DNA of 64,000 bases from Bacteroidales bacterium (lineage in GTDB: Bacteria > Bacteroidota > Bacteroidia > Bacteroidales > P3). The stretch is from positions 1 to 64,000 of the forward strand of contig JAFVBA010000012.1 of assembly GCA_017480245.1 (NCBI GenBank), written 5' to 3'. The notes under the pieces are model-generated. The model saw only the letters and a list, made by a program, of their open reading frames with translations. It made no database searches and was not told the origin of the DNA. Position 1 is the first letter of the stretch. Each line of letters opens with the position of its first letter. Below are positions 35,483 through 44,234 of this stretch, piece by piece. The translations under genes and the position numbers were made by a program.

Positions 35483-38400
35483 ATGAAAAAAAGAAAGTTA
35501 CTTTTAAGTGTATTGCTTTTCACTGTCATGGGAATGATGACTGTCACGGCAATATCAGCTCCTTACATTGAAGGAGAAACAATTGGGTGGAATCAAATGG
35601 GGCCTAATAATTATGCAGGTCGTACCCGTGCTGCACTCTTTGATAAAAACAACGACGGAGTTATTTACGTTGGTTCTGTCGGAGGTTTATATGTCAGCGT
35701 GAATTACGGTAAGAACTGGCAGGAAATTCCTTTAGGTGATGCGGTTCAAAGTGTTACTGCAATAGCACAAAGTGATGACGGAAGATTGTATATAGCAACT
35801 GGTGAAGGTAATTACGAAGACTTTCGTGGAGAAAATCCTTACGGTTACAGTAATCAAACATCGGGTAGCGTTGGTAACGGAGTCTTTATGCAAACGCAAG
35901 GCTTTAGTACAGATTGGGCAAAGAACTTAGTAGGAGATAAAGCAGATTCTTTGAAATATGATTACATAGCAAAGAATTTTAAATTTGAAGTTATGGCAAA
36001 TACTAAACCTTCTTCAAAATATGCTTTTGACGATGATTGGGCTTATATTAATACCATTCTTTGTGTAGGTAATAATTTGTACATCGGAACAAAGAAAAGA
36101 ATAAAATACACTTCTGATGTTGCTAATCTTAATGCAACTTTCTCTAATATTTCTATTGACGGCAACACGAGATTCAACGTATCCGACATATGCGTTAATT
36201 CTAACGGAAAAGTAGCAATTGCATTCAATGACAATGTTGCTGCTGGTCAAGGAACAGATTTTAAAGTTATATTTAATTCCAATACAGATATGGCAAATAT
36301 CTATAATGTCAGAGGAATTGGCAGAATTAAATTAACTTTCTCTGATAAAAATCCTAATGACTTGTTTATTTTTGCTGCATGTAATTACAGAGTTGTTGAA
36401 TACACTCCTGATGTTAATGGTATAATCTACGGAATTTACCGTCCTTATTACAAGAAAATAAAAGGTGGTGAGATAGATGAAAACATCGGTATAGAAAATC
36501 TTGAACCGAATGCTTCTAATTGGTTTAATGTAACAACATCTTCAATGGCTGCATTGGCAGGAACTTCATTGCAATACGGAATGTCAATATTTGTTGATGA
36601 CAGAGGAGAGAACGAACAAATTTATTTGGGAGGAAACGGTATTTATGTTGGTCAAGATTATAACGGAGAAGGTAAATTTTCTTTCTCTCAAATAACATCA
36701 GCCACAAGTGAAGATACCACAGGATACAATATTGGAATCAATATTCACAATATCCTGCCTATGCCGGAGAAACATAACTCAACAATGTCAAATTATGATT
36801 CTTTATTCTTGTTTGCTACTTCCGATATGGGAGCATTCCGTTACGAATATGACTCAGTCTTAGGTTCTTTACGTTGGTGGTCTTCTTTTGGATTTAACAA
36901 CCTTCAGGTTTATAAAGTAAGCGCTACTTCTGATGGCTCTGTTATTGCAGCGACTCAATCAAATGCTATCGTTTATCTAAATCAACCGAAAGACACCGTA
37001 ACAAGAGGTTATAAGATTTGGTCAATTAATAATCCAGGTTATCCTTACGATGCAAATTCTACCGCTTATACAGAATTCCAAGATGCAACATACAGCGGAA
37101 GCGGTGCTAATGCGTCTGCAATATACAAATCAACTCCAGCTATTAGAAAACCTATATTGGTATCACGTCCTGGTACTAACTTAGCAAGATCATACAGTAA
37201 AAACGGAGACTTTGATGCTATTGACGACCAAACTTGGACTTACGGAAATTCTGACAGACAAACTTTGATAAGCGATCACATGGCAGATAATTTCGTATTT
37301 GACCCATTCAACACTCCAACCGCATTTTGGGAATCATTTGATTTTGATAAAAATATTGACAGTGTAGAGGTTTCTTTAACAAACAATACGATTATTTATC
37401 CAAATCCTAATGTAGATTCTTTAATCTATACTTATCCCGATAGTGATCCTGTTGTCGTGAAAAGAAATACTCCGTTTAGCTTTATTGATGGATCAGATAT
37501 TATTGAAGGAGATTATATCGTTGTAGAAAGTGATAACCTTGGATATCCATTCTTCCATTACTTTACTGCATCTGATTTGAATAATGGAGATTCTGCTTAT
37601 ATCGTATCAACTAATCCTGCAGCAGATTTCGGAAACGACCAAGTTTTATTCAGAAAAACATCAAACTTTAAACTAAAAGTTCCTCAACCAATACAAGCAA
37701 GAGCTCTTGTTGCAACAAATGTTGGAGCATTTATCTGTGCTAAGATTATGGACTTCTCAAGAACTATAAATCCTTACGCACAAGCAGAAAACAATTATGG
37801 CAATTTAACTTGGGCAAGAGTTTATGAAACAGGTATTTCTTCATCTGCTGACGATTATTCAACAATGAATAACAGAATCCATGCAGTAGCTCTTTCACAG
37901 GACGGTTCTTCTGCATTCTTAGCAGTAGATATCTATAACGATTTCAATACTTATAATCATACTAACCTTATTAGAGTTTCCGGTTTGAATGATACTAACC
38001 TTGCTAACGACAGACTGTTTATAGGTAACGCTGCCGATATTACAGGTAAAGGTTCTTGGCATGGATTTACAGTAGATACTCTTACATCGTTCTCTCGTCA
38101 AATTTCTTCTATTGTTTGCGACCCATTGAATGCAAATAATATGGTTCTTACATTTGAAGGAGTTTCTTCTACTGCTGCAAACGTATTACAAACTACAAAT
38201 GCATTAAATGCAACTGTTGATTTCACAGACATAAGTTTGAATATCAACAGAGATAAATCTTCTGCTACAAAAGATAAACCTGTATTTACGGCATTGTATG
38301 AAAGCGTTAATTCCGGAAAATCTACAAAGAGCGGCAGAATTTATGTAGGTAGTGATGACGGTATTTATTACAGATACAACGGTCAATGGGTTTCAGATAA

Positions 38401-38896
38401 TGAACAAGTTCCTAATGTTGCAGTTTATAACTTATGGCAACAGACAAAGAAACTTCCTAAATGGGTATATTACTCTTATACAGGGGAAAACGCAGACCTA
38501 ACAACATTTGAGGCTACTGAGAACACAGGTGTTATTTACGCTGGTACATACGGAAAAGGCGTTTTGGTAAATAGAGAATTCCAAGATACTATTCCTATTG
38601 AATCTACCGTTGCTTTAAATCCTGTTGAAGACAATAAGACTGCTGAAAGTTTGAGAATATATCCAAATCCTGCAGTTGATAGAGCAACTATTACATATTC
38701 TTTAGACAAACCAACAGATGTTAAATTCAGAATGGTTGATTTGAACGGTAGAGAAGTATCTGTATTTGAAAGCGGACGTCAATCAAAAGGTGCTCACTTC
38801 CAATATATAGACGTTCAACACTTACAACGTGGCGTTTATGTAATCCAAATGATTACAAAAGACTCTACGAAATCTGCTAAATTGATTGTTAAATAA
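35483..38896 (+). CDS. Large T9SS-secreted beta-propeller protein
   Basis: 1137 residues. A signal peptide is followed by repeated propeller-blade motifs of the BNR/VPS10 or sortilin-like type: VIYVGSVGGLYVSVNYGKNWQEI, RLYIATGEG, FVDDRGENEQIYLGGNGIYVG and, late, RIYVGSDDGIYYRYNGQW. The last 80 residues are a type A T9SS sorting domain (LRIYPNPAVDRATITYSL, MVDLNGREV, RGVYVIQM, AKLIVK), so the protein is exported by the type IX system and probably anchored on the surface. The ligand or enzymatic role is unknown. It has its own promoter and a strong terminator, so it is monocistronic. Confidence 0.88.
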   Translation: MKKRKLLLSVLLFTVMGMMTVTAISAPYIEGETIGWNQMGPNNYAGRTRAALFDKNNDGVIYVGSVGGLYVSVNYGKNWQEIPLGDAVQSVTAIAQSDDGRLYIATGEGNYEDFRGENPYGYSNQTSGSVGNGVFMQTQGFSTDWAKNLVGDKADSLKYDYIAKNFKFEVMANTKPSSKYAFDDDWAYINTILCVGNNLYIGTKKRIKYTSDVANLNATFSNISIDGNTRFNVSDICVNSNGKVAIAFNDNVAAGQGTDFKVIFNSNTDMANIYNVRGIGRIKLTFSDKNPNDLFIFAACNYRVVEYTPDVNGIIYGIYRPYYKKIKGGEIDENIGIENLEPNASNWFNVTTSSMAALAGTSLQYGMSIFVDDRGENEQIYLGGNGIYVGQDYNGEGKFSFSQITSATSEDTTGYNIGINIHNILPMPEKHNSTMSNYDSLFLFATSDMGAFRYEYDSVLGSLRWWSSFGFNNLQVYKVSATSDGSVIAATQSNAIVYLNQPKDTVTRGYKIWSINNPGYPYDANSTAYTEFQDATYSGSGANASAIYKSTPAIRKPILVSRPGTNLARSYSKNGDFDAIDDQTWTYGNSDRQTLISDHMADNFVFDPFNTPTAFWESFDFDKNIDSVEVSLTNNTIIYPNPNVDSLIYTYPDSDPVVVKRNTPFSFIDGSDIIEGDYIVVESDNLGYPFFHYFTASDLNNGDSAYIVSTNPAADFGNDQVLFRKTSNFKLKVPQPIQARALVATNVGAFICAKIMDFSRTINPYAQAENNYGNLTWARVYETGISSSADDYSTMNNRIHAVALSQDGSSAFLAVDIYNDFNTYNHTNLIRVSGLNDTNLANDRLFIGNAADITGKGSWHGFTVDTLTSFSRQISSIVCDPLNANNMVLTFEGVSSTAANVLQTTNALNATVDFTDISLNINRDKSSATKDKPVFTALYESVNSGKSTKSGRIYVGSDDGIYYRYNGQWVSDNEQVPNVAVYNLWQQTKKLPKWVYYSYTGENADLTTFEATENTGVIYAGTYGKGVLVNREFQDTIPIESTVALNPVEDNKTAESLRIYPNPAVDRATITYSLDKPTDVKFRMVDLNGREVSVFESGRQSKGAHFQYIDVQHLQRGVYVIQMITKDSTKSAKLIVK

Positions 38897-38920
38897 GAAT
38901 AAATAGTTATTAAAAATAAA

Positions 38921-38950
38921 AGAGACGGAATAAATCAACCGTCTCTTTTT
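38921..38950 (+). terminator. Intrinsic terminator of the T9SS propeller gene
   Basis: AGAGACGG pairs with CCGTCTCT, followed by TTTTTCTTTTT. It lies 25 bases after the stop. Confidence 0.85.
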
Positions 38951-39265
38951 CTTTTTATTAAATTAAGTAAAACTTACATTATAGTTATCAGTCTAAGTTT
39001 TAATACAAGACTATTTCATTTCTTGCGTTTAAATTCAATCCCCTGCGAAACCTTTCGTGCAGAAGTACCGATATTGTGTGCAAAATGAAAATTTATGTAC
39101 AAAAATGTCGGCGTATTTTTGCAAACTCAAATTTTTATATGGTTTTTAACAAATTTTAAGTAACAAAACAGTTTTAACAACAAGCAATTTAAACTAAAGA
39201 AATCTTTATTTAATCAAAACGTTTGCAACATGTATATTTAATTAAAGCGGATAAAGAAATTATTA
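38951..39265. other. Intergenic stretch without a recognised gene
   Basis: No coding frame was supported. A plus-strand TATTTTTG (39114-39121) could be a -7 element, but its -33 is poor and no plus-strand gene follows. It might give an RNA antisense to the MmcQ-like gene. Confidence 0.3.
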
Positions 39266-39631
39266 TTACAATAAATCTCTTTCTTTTTTGGGAAGGGATT
39301 GTTTTACTAAGTCGTAGGATTGTTTTACCAAGTCTTTTAACAATGACGAAGGGACATCGGAGGCAAAATAAACGTCAGACCAATGTTTTTTATTCATGTG
39401 CCACGCAGGTTTTATGCCATCATACTCTTCTCTTAAGCGGATTGCATCATCGGGATTCATTTTTAAGCAACATCTGTCAAAGACTTGTATATTTACATAG
39501 CAAAACCATTTTGTGCCAATATAAAAACAAAGTACCTCCCTGCTATAAGAATCTTTTACGGACAGAAAAGGCATCTTTTCCATAACAAAAGGCAGCGACA
39601 AACAGTAATCTCTAAATTCTTCAACGTTCAT
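39266..39631 (-). CDS. MmcQ/YjbR family protein
   Basis: 121 residues opening with MNVEEFRDYCLSLPFVMEKMPF and continuing with FYIGTKWFCYVNI, LKMNPDDAIRLREEY, PAWHMNKKHWSDVY. All are hallmarks of the MmcQ/YjbR family, which has a CyaY-like fold with a double-wing DNA-binding appearance. Biological roles are unclear; one relative is encoded with mitomycin resistance genes. It follows the YdeI-like gene by 36 bases on the same strand, so the two may be co-transcribed. Confidence 0.85.
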   Translation of the reverse strand: MNVEEFRDYCLSLPFVMEKMPFLSVKDSYSREVLCFYIGTKWFCYVNIQVFDRCCLKMNPDDAIRLREEYDGIKPAWHMNKKHWSDVYFASDVPSSLLKDLVKQSYDLVKQSLPKKERDLL

Positions 39632-39667
39632 TTATTTAAATATTTTTTGATTTCACCTCAAACAAAT

Positions 39668-40237
39668 TTAATATTCCAACAGTTTTCCGTTATCATTCCA
39701 ATCTCCGTACATCTTATTTTCCCTGCTCATTAGAATTAGTTTTTCCAATCGGGAATTAAAAACATTTATATCACGCTTTCGGTAAATTTCAATGTTATTT
39801 ACTTTTACTCTTTGGTATAAAGACGGAAAGGAATTGAAGTTTTGCCAAACCGTCTTGTCTTTTTGTAACGCTTTTTTAATGTCCTGAGGAATTTTAAAAT
39901 GCTTTTCGTTCATATCGGGTAGCACCTTACGCCCATTATCCGTCATCAAACCCAATTTTTCAAGCCTGCGTGTGCGTTCTTTATTCAATTCCGTCCAAAG
40001 TGAAGACTTCTTACGCGGGGAAAGTCGTTGATAAAGACAGTCATTTATCTTTTTCAGAGTGGAATCTATCCAACCGAAACACAGAGCCTGTTCAACAATT
40101 TCCAAATACGGCAAACAATATTCGGAACATTGCTTACTACGCGAACTTCTTACCCAACATTCAATTTCTTTCTCGCAATTATTTTCCAACCATGCCCTAA
40201 GGTCTTGTATATTTGTGAAATTAAGGATATTTTTCAT
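39668..40237 (-). CDS. YdeI/OmpD-associated family protein
   Basis: 189 residues. The N-terminal part (WLENNCEKEIECWVRSSRSK, YLEIVEQALCFGWIDS) and the following YQRLSPRKKSSLWTELNKERTRRLEKLGLM are typical of the YdeI family, linked in other bacteria to resistance to cationic peptides and to bacteriocin protection. No signal peptide is present, so it is cytosolic. The mechanism is not known. The start at 40237 is the only good in-frame Met. Confidence 0.85.
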   Translation of the reverse strand: MKNILNFTNIQDLRAWLENNCEKEIECWVRSSRSKQCSEYCLPYLEIVEQALCFGWIDSTLKKINDCLYQRLSPRKKSSLWTELNKERTRRLEKLGLMTDNGRKVLPDMNEKHFKIPQDIKKALQKDKTVWQNFNSFPSLYQRVKVNNIEIYRKRDINVFNSRLEKLILMSRENKMYGDWNDNGKLLEY

Positions 40238-40501
40238 AAATTTCTAAATAATAAATCATTAATTATAATCTCTATAAGCCAATAATTTTTATACAAATCC
40301 CGCAAAGAATTAAAATCCTTTGCACTTGCAATTTGTTTATATGTTATCGGTAAAATCTCCTGCCTCATACAGCTTGCAAATTTACAATAATTTCCCGTTT
40401 TGTACTAAATAAGCTTATTACATTGTTATAATAAGATGATATTTTCTCAATCTTATTAATCAAAATGCAATAATATCGAAAAAATAAAACGAAATAATAA
40501 A

Positions 40502-40611
40502 TTCTTTTTTGATATCAATTTTGAAAAACCTATGTATTTATATCAAAAAACCTATGTTTTTGAATTAAAAAACCTTGGTTTTTTGTGTAAAAAACATAGG
40601 TTTTTCAAAAT
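40502..40611. repeat. CCTATG-type poly(A/T) palindromic repeat, copy 1
   Basis: AAAAACCTATGTTTTTGAAT and AAAAAACATAGGTTTTTCAA face each other around a central AAACCTTGGTTT. A very similar element lies at 54561-54677. The rest of the gap 40238-40501 is AT-rich with nothing recognised. Confidence 0.75.
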
Positions 40612-40726
40612 TAATATGCGATATTAATTTTCTTAGATGACATAATAATTCTTTTAATTGCCGAATAAACTCAATTTATCCGCAAAATAGGGTTATTTTC
40701 TCTTATTTTGAAAAATTTTTATTTAA

Positions 40727-40774
40727 ATCGTTTGCGATATAAAATAATTTGCGTAATTTTGCATCGCAAACGAT
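40727..40774 (+). promoter_or_regulatory. Promoter flanked by twin operators (probable OhrR sites)
   Basis: The promoter is TTTG at 40731-40734, exactly 19 bases, then TAATTTTG at 40754-40761. One 12-base palindrome, ATCGTTTGCGAT (40727-40738), covers the -33 box. Its exact reverse complement, ATCGCAAACGAT (40763-40774), covers the predicted transcription start. Each site has ATCG/CGAT half-sites. A repressor dimer on either would block polymerase. The ohrR gene in the same operon is the obvious candidate, giving autoregulation. Confidence 0.7.
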
Positions 40775-40833
40775 ATAATTCTATTACCGTTTGAAAGATA
40801 AATTATTAAATAACTTTAAAACATAATAAAACA

Positions 40834-41288
40834 ATGGAGAAACAAAAAACAATTCAGACGTTACAATTCTTTGTAACAAACTTATCAAATCAAGCATTCG
40901 CTCACAAATTGCAGGGCAAAATGTTTTCTTCCCAAGGTTTTACAAAATTAGGAGAGAAATACATCGGACATTATGACGAAGAAATGGGTTGGGTTGATAA
41001 ATTCATTGACCGTATTCTTGACCTTGGCGGAGAGATTAAACAAGAAGCAAGAGGGAAGTTAAACTTGAAAACGAGCCTTGTGAGTATATCAAAAGCGAAT
41101 TGCAGATTTCTATTGACGGAATCGCACTTTTGAGAAAATGTATGGCAGAAGTTTGCGAGGATGTTACAACTTACGACATCATGAAGGAATATCTTAAAGA
41201 CGAAGAGGAAGATATGTACTGGAGTGAGGGGCAATTGGCTCTCATTGAGAAAATAGGTTATCAAAACTGGTTGATTAAACAGATGTAA
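40834..41288 (+). pseudogene. Ferritin-like (bacterioferritin/Dps-like) protein, frameshifted
   Basis: The frame from 40834 encodes a ferritin-like start (LSNQAFAHKLQGKMFSSQGF, GHYDEEMGWVDKFIDRILDLGGEIKQEAR) and then loses sense. The continuation lies in the next frame (EVKLENEPCEY, then LQISIDGIALLRKCMAEVCEDVTTYDI, DEEEDMYWSEGQLALIEKIG, NWLIK). Adding one base near 41051-41055 would join both into about 151 residues, the normal length. Such proteins store iron and protect against peroxide, which fits the OhrR regulon. The position of the Bfr metal-ligand His is occupied by Trp (EEMGWV), so this belongs to a variant group. The lesion may be real or an assembly error. Confidence 0.75.
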
Positions 41289-41320
41289 ATTACGTTTAAT
41301 AACAACAAAAAGTAACGGCA

Positions 41321-42073
41321 ATGAAGATACTTGCAATAAGAATGTTTGAAAACGGTTTTATGAACCAGGCATTCGCATTCGGAGGAGAAGAAGGTAAGGA
41401 AAAATTTGACGAACAAATCATTTACCGCTCATCTTTACAGAATTTTTTGATAGATACAGGCAAAGAAATTATTTTAGTTGATACGGGATTTGATAATAAT
41501 GCCCCTGTACCGCCGAAAAAATTAGGTTCGCCGTTGTATATGGGTGAAAAAGTAGCGGATTATATGGATTCGTTTCTACAAACAGGTTACAAACCTGAAC
41601 AAGTCAGCAAAATTCTTATCACACATAAGCACCCTGACCATACAGGCGCAATAAAACATTTCCCGAATGCAAAAATCTATATTTCAAAAGAGGATGCCCT
41701 GGCAATGAAACTCGAAGGAGATAACGTTATTATCGCAAATTATTCTGACGGGGCGTATCACAATTTCCCTCAAAGTCAGAAAATAACGGACGGAATCTAC
41801 TTTTTACCTGCCAAAGGTCATACTTTAGGAAACAGTATTGTGATTGCAGAAGACGGCGATAAGTTCTATATGTTCCACGGAGACGTTACATACTGCGATG
41901 CTGCCTTAAAAGCCAACAAACTTTCAATAGTATTTGAAGATATTAACCTTGCAAGGCAGACATTAGACCAAGTACGGCAGTTTGTTAAGGAAAACCCGAC
42001 TGTATATCTTTCTACGCATTGTCCTGAGGGTATAGAAAATCTGGAAATGCAAAGAATAATGAAATTAGATTAA
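41321..42073 (+). CDS. Metallo-beta-lactamase-fold hydrolase
   Basis: 250 residues. The metal motif HKHPDHTG, with the later GHT, HGDV and STHCPEG ligands, marks an MBL-fold enzyme of the group containing N-acyl-homoserine lactonases and related hydrolases. The N-terminal ILVDTGFDN is also typical. The substrate cannot be read; in this operon a role in handling oxidised or peroxidised small molecules is conceivable. It starts 32 bases after the ferritin-like gene and 22 bases before ohrR. Confidence 0.85.
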   Translation: MKILAIRMFENGFMNQAFAFGGEEGKEKFDEQIIYRSSLQNFLIDTGKEIILVDTGFDNNAPVPPKKLGSPLYMGEKVADYMDSFLQTGYKPEQVSKILITHKHPDHTGAIKHFPNAKIYISKEDALAMKLEGDNVIIANYSDGAYHNFPQSQKITDGIYFLPAKGHTLGNSIVIAEDGDKFYMFHGDVTYCDAALKANKLSIVFEDINLARQTLDQVRQFVKENPTVYLSTHCPEGIENLEMQRIMKLD

Positions 42074-42095
42074 GTTCAAAACTGATAAATCAAAT

Positions 42096-42545
42096 ATGGC
42101 TTATCCGCAGTTGAATTTGGATTTGCAGTTATGCTTCAGACTTTACACTGCATCGCGTTTTGTGGTGCAGTGTTATAAACCTTTTTTGGACAAAGTGGGA
42201 CTTACTTATCTGCAGTATATGACTATGATGGTTCTTTGGGAAAAAGACAATATTCTTGTGGGAGATATATCCAAGAGATTGATGCTTGATACCAATACCG
42301 TTACACCTTTATTGCAGAGAATGGAAAAAGAAGGTCTTATAACAAGGAAAAAATCCAAACAAGACACACGTCAAAGGATTGTATCCTTAACTGAAAAAGG
42401 TAAAGCGCTGGAAGAACAGGCTAAAGAGGTACCTCTGTGTATGTCGCAGTTTCTTTATGACAACAATATCTCACAGGAAGAACTTCTGACTATGGTTCCT
42501 ATTTTGGATAATATGATTCAAAGTCTTAAACACAAAACACACTGA
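42096..42545 (+). CDS. ohrR: OhrR-type MarR-family organic peroxide sensor
   Basis: 149 residues with the winged-helix fold of MarR. The opening LDLQLCFRLYTASR carries the conserved peroxide-sensing Cys (Cys13) of OhrR. The stretches YKPFLDKVGLTYLQYMTMMVLWE, LMLDTNTVTPLLQRMEKEGLI and QDTRQRIVSLTEKG match OhrR over its length. A further cysteine, Cys115 (VPLCMSQF), would suit the two-Cys disulfide type. OhrR represses genes for organic hydroperoxide defence until oxidised. It probably acts on the twin operators at 40727-40774. No ohr gene is in the window. Confidence 0.85.
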   Translation: MAYPQLNLDLQLCFRLYTASRFVVQCYKPFLDKVGLTYLQYMTMMVLWEKDNILVGDISKRLMLDTNTVTPLLQRMEKEGLITRKKSKQDTRQRIVSLTEKGKALEEQAKEVPLCMSQFLYDNNISQEELLTMVPILDNMIQSLKHKTH

Positions 42546-42551
42546 CGCAAG

Positions 42552-43646
42552 ATGGAAAATTTGGAAAATTATTTGGCAAACGCTATCCGCAATATTATGA
42601 CCGATGCCTACAAAAGCGTAATAAAAAATCCTAAGCAGGCATTATTTATCCTTAATATGCAGAAAACCTTTGCCAAAAGCGTAAAAAAACGGGATAAAAT
42701 CCAGAAAGAAGAGAATATAAACATACCTCCGTTTTTGATTTCCAGTATTTCATCGTCGTGTAATCTGGCCTGCAAAGGTTGCTATGCAAGGGCAAACAAC
42801 TCATGTAGAGACTTAAATCATGAAGATAAGAAGATGTTGTCGGCAGGTGAATGGAAAAAGATTTTTGATGAGGCATCATCGCTTGGAATTAACTTTAACA
42901 TACTTGCAGGAGGCGAACCGCTGTTGAGAAAAGAGGTTTTGCAGGCTGCAAGTGAAATAAAGGATATGATTTTTCCCGTATTCACCAACGGAACTTTGAT
43001 TACAGAGGAATATTCCGCCTTTTTTGAACAACACCGTAACGTAATACCCGTTTTAAGTATAGAAGGTGAAAAACAAAGTACGGATTTACGGCGCGGAAAT
43101 GGCATTTATGAAAAACTGTTGTCAGCAATGCAATCACTTAATCAAAGAAAGGTATTCTTCGGTTCGTCAATCACGGTAACGACTGCGAACTTTAAAGAGG
43201 TTACTTCCACAGAATTTTTAGACAAGATGCAATCCTACGGCAATAAACTTATATTCTATGTTGAGTATGTGCCTACTGCACCCGACACGGAGTATCTTGC
43301 TTTCAAGGAAGAAGATGTTAAGCAGATGGATATTAGACTTGATGAACTCAGAGTCAAATATCCCTATATTCTTTTCTTCTCTTTCCCCGGCGATGAAAAG
43401 GTTTTAGGCGGCTGTTTGGCGGCAGGACGTGGCTTTTTCCATATAAACGCAACGGGAAATGCCGAGGCGTGTCCGTTTTCTCCGTATTCGGATATGAATG
43501 TTGCCGCATCAGGACTGAAAAATGCCTTAAAATCTCCGTTTTTTGAGCGTTTAAGACTTTCAAATCTAATCGGAGGCGAACACAACGGCGGTTGCGTACT
43601 CTTTGAACACAAAGGGGAAGTGGAAAACCTGTTAAACACTAAATAA
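42552..43646 (+). CDS. Radical SAM/SPASM-domain protein
   Basis: 364 residues. The radical SAM cluster motif is Cys70, Cys74 and Cys77 (SCNLACKGCYARA), followed by AGGEPLLRKE. The C-terminal part has further cysteines (LGGCLAAGRGFFHINATGNAEACPFSP, then GGCVLFEHKG) consistent with a SPASM or twitch domain that binds an auxiliary cluster. Such enzymes modify peptides or mature other enzymes. No precursor peptide is seen. It starts 6 bases after ohrR. Its place in a peroxide-controlled operon is unusual for an oxygen-sensitive cluster enzyme. Confidence 0.85.
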   Translation: MENLENYLANAIRNIMTDAYKSVIKNPKQALFILNMQKTFAKSVKKRDKIQKEENINIPPFLISSISSSCNLACKGCYARANNSCRDLNHEDKKMLSAGEWKKIFDEASSLGINFNILAGGEPLLRKEVLQAASEIKDMIFPVFTNGTLITEEYSAFFEQHRNVIPVLSIEGEKQSTDLRRGNGIYEKLLSAMQSLNQRKVFFGSSITVTTANFKEVTSTEFLDKMQSYGNKLIFYVEYVPTAPDTEYLAFKEEDVKQMDIRLDELRVKYPYILFFSFPGDEKVLGGCLAAGRGFFHINATGNAEACPFSPYSDMNVAASGLKNALKSPFFERLRLSNLIGGEHNGGCVLFEHKGEVENLLNTK

Positions 43647-43669
43647 GACGAAATGTAAAAGACTGTAAT

Positions 43670-43960
43670 ATGAAAAGAATTTTGTTGAAAATAAAAGAAA
43701 AATTACAGAAACTGTCATTCCGTACTAGAGTTATAGTATTGATGATGTGCATTCCTTTTTACATTCTTTCCTTTGCACAGATGGCTTTGCCGATAAGCGT
43801 AAAGGCAAAAGGGATATTATGGTTTGTTCTGTTTGGATTAGCAAAGACTTTTCAGTACGGCGGCATTACTATTTTAGGAGTTGAAGGCATTAAACGGATT
43901 AAACAAGTTATAAAACGGAAAAATAAAAACTCAGAATTAAAATGTAATTATACGAAATAG
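43670..43960 (+). CDS. Small membrane protein, two helices
   Basis: 96 residues: a basic N-terminus (KRILLKIKEKLQKLSFRTR), two hydrophobic helices (about residues 22-42 and 50-70) and a Lys-rich cytoplasmic tail. No family recognised. It follows the radical SAM gene by 23 bases and is the last gene before a strong terminator, so it belongs to the OhrR operon. A helper of the radical SAM enzyme is only a guess from position. Confidence 0.65.
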   Translation: MKRILLKIKEKLQKLSFRTRVIVLMMCIPFYILSFAQMALPISVKAKGILWFVLFGLAKTFQYGGITILGVEGIKRIKQVIKRKNKNSELKCNYTK

Positions 43961-44054
43961 AAACCTCAACTTATTATATCAAATAACCTTGAAAATTTCA
44001 TAAAAAACCTTAATATATAATTTTTTTGAAAATTTACATTTGTTTTTAACCGTG

Positions 44055-44090
44055 GCAGATAAAGTAAATTACTTTATCTGCTTTTTATTT
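44055..44090 (+). terminator. Terminator of the OhrR operon
   Basis: GCAGATAAAGTAA and TTACTTTATCTGC form a perfect hairpin followed by TTTTTATTTTT. It defines the 3' end of the operon that starts near 40768. Confidence 0.85.
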
Positions 44091-44159
44091 TTCATAGTAT
44101 ATTAGTTTATTGCGGATAGAAACACAGCAAATAAGGAATAATTTGCAACAATTTTCAGT

Positions 44160-44201
44160 TTTATAAAATAAGAGTGCGGAATCAATAATATAATTCCGCA
44201 C
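44160..44201 (-). terminator. Terminator of folD
   Basis: On the minus strand GTGCGGAAT pairs with ATTCCGCAC and is followed by TCTTATTTTATAAAA. The outer ends resemble a short form of the AATAAAGTG palindrome family. Confidence 0.65.
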
Positions 44202-44234
44202 CTTTGTTTTGTGATATGTTATTTTTTGAAAATC

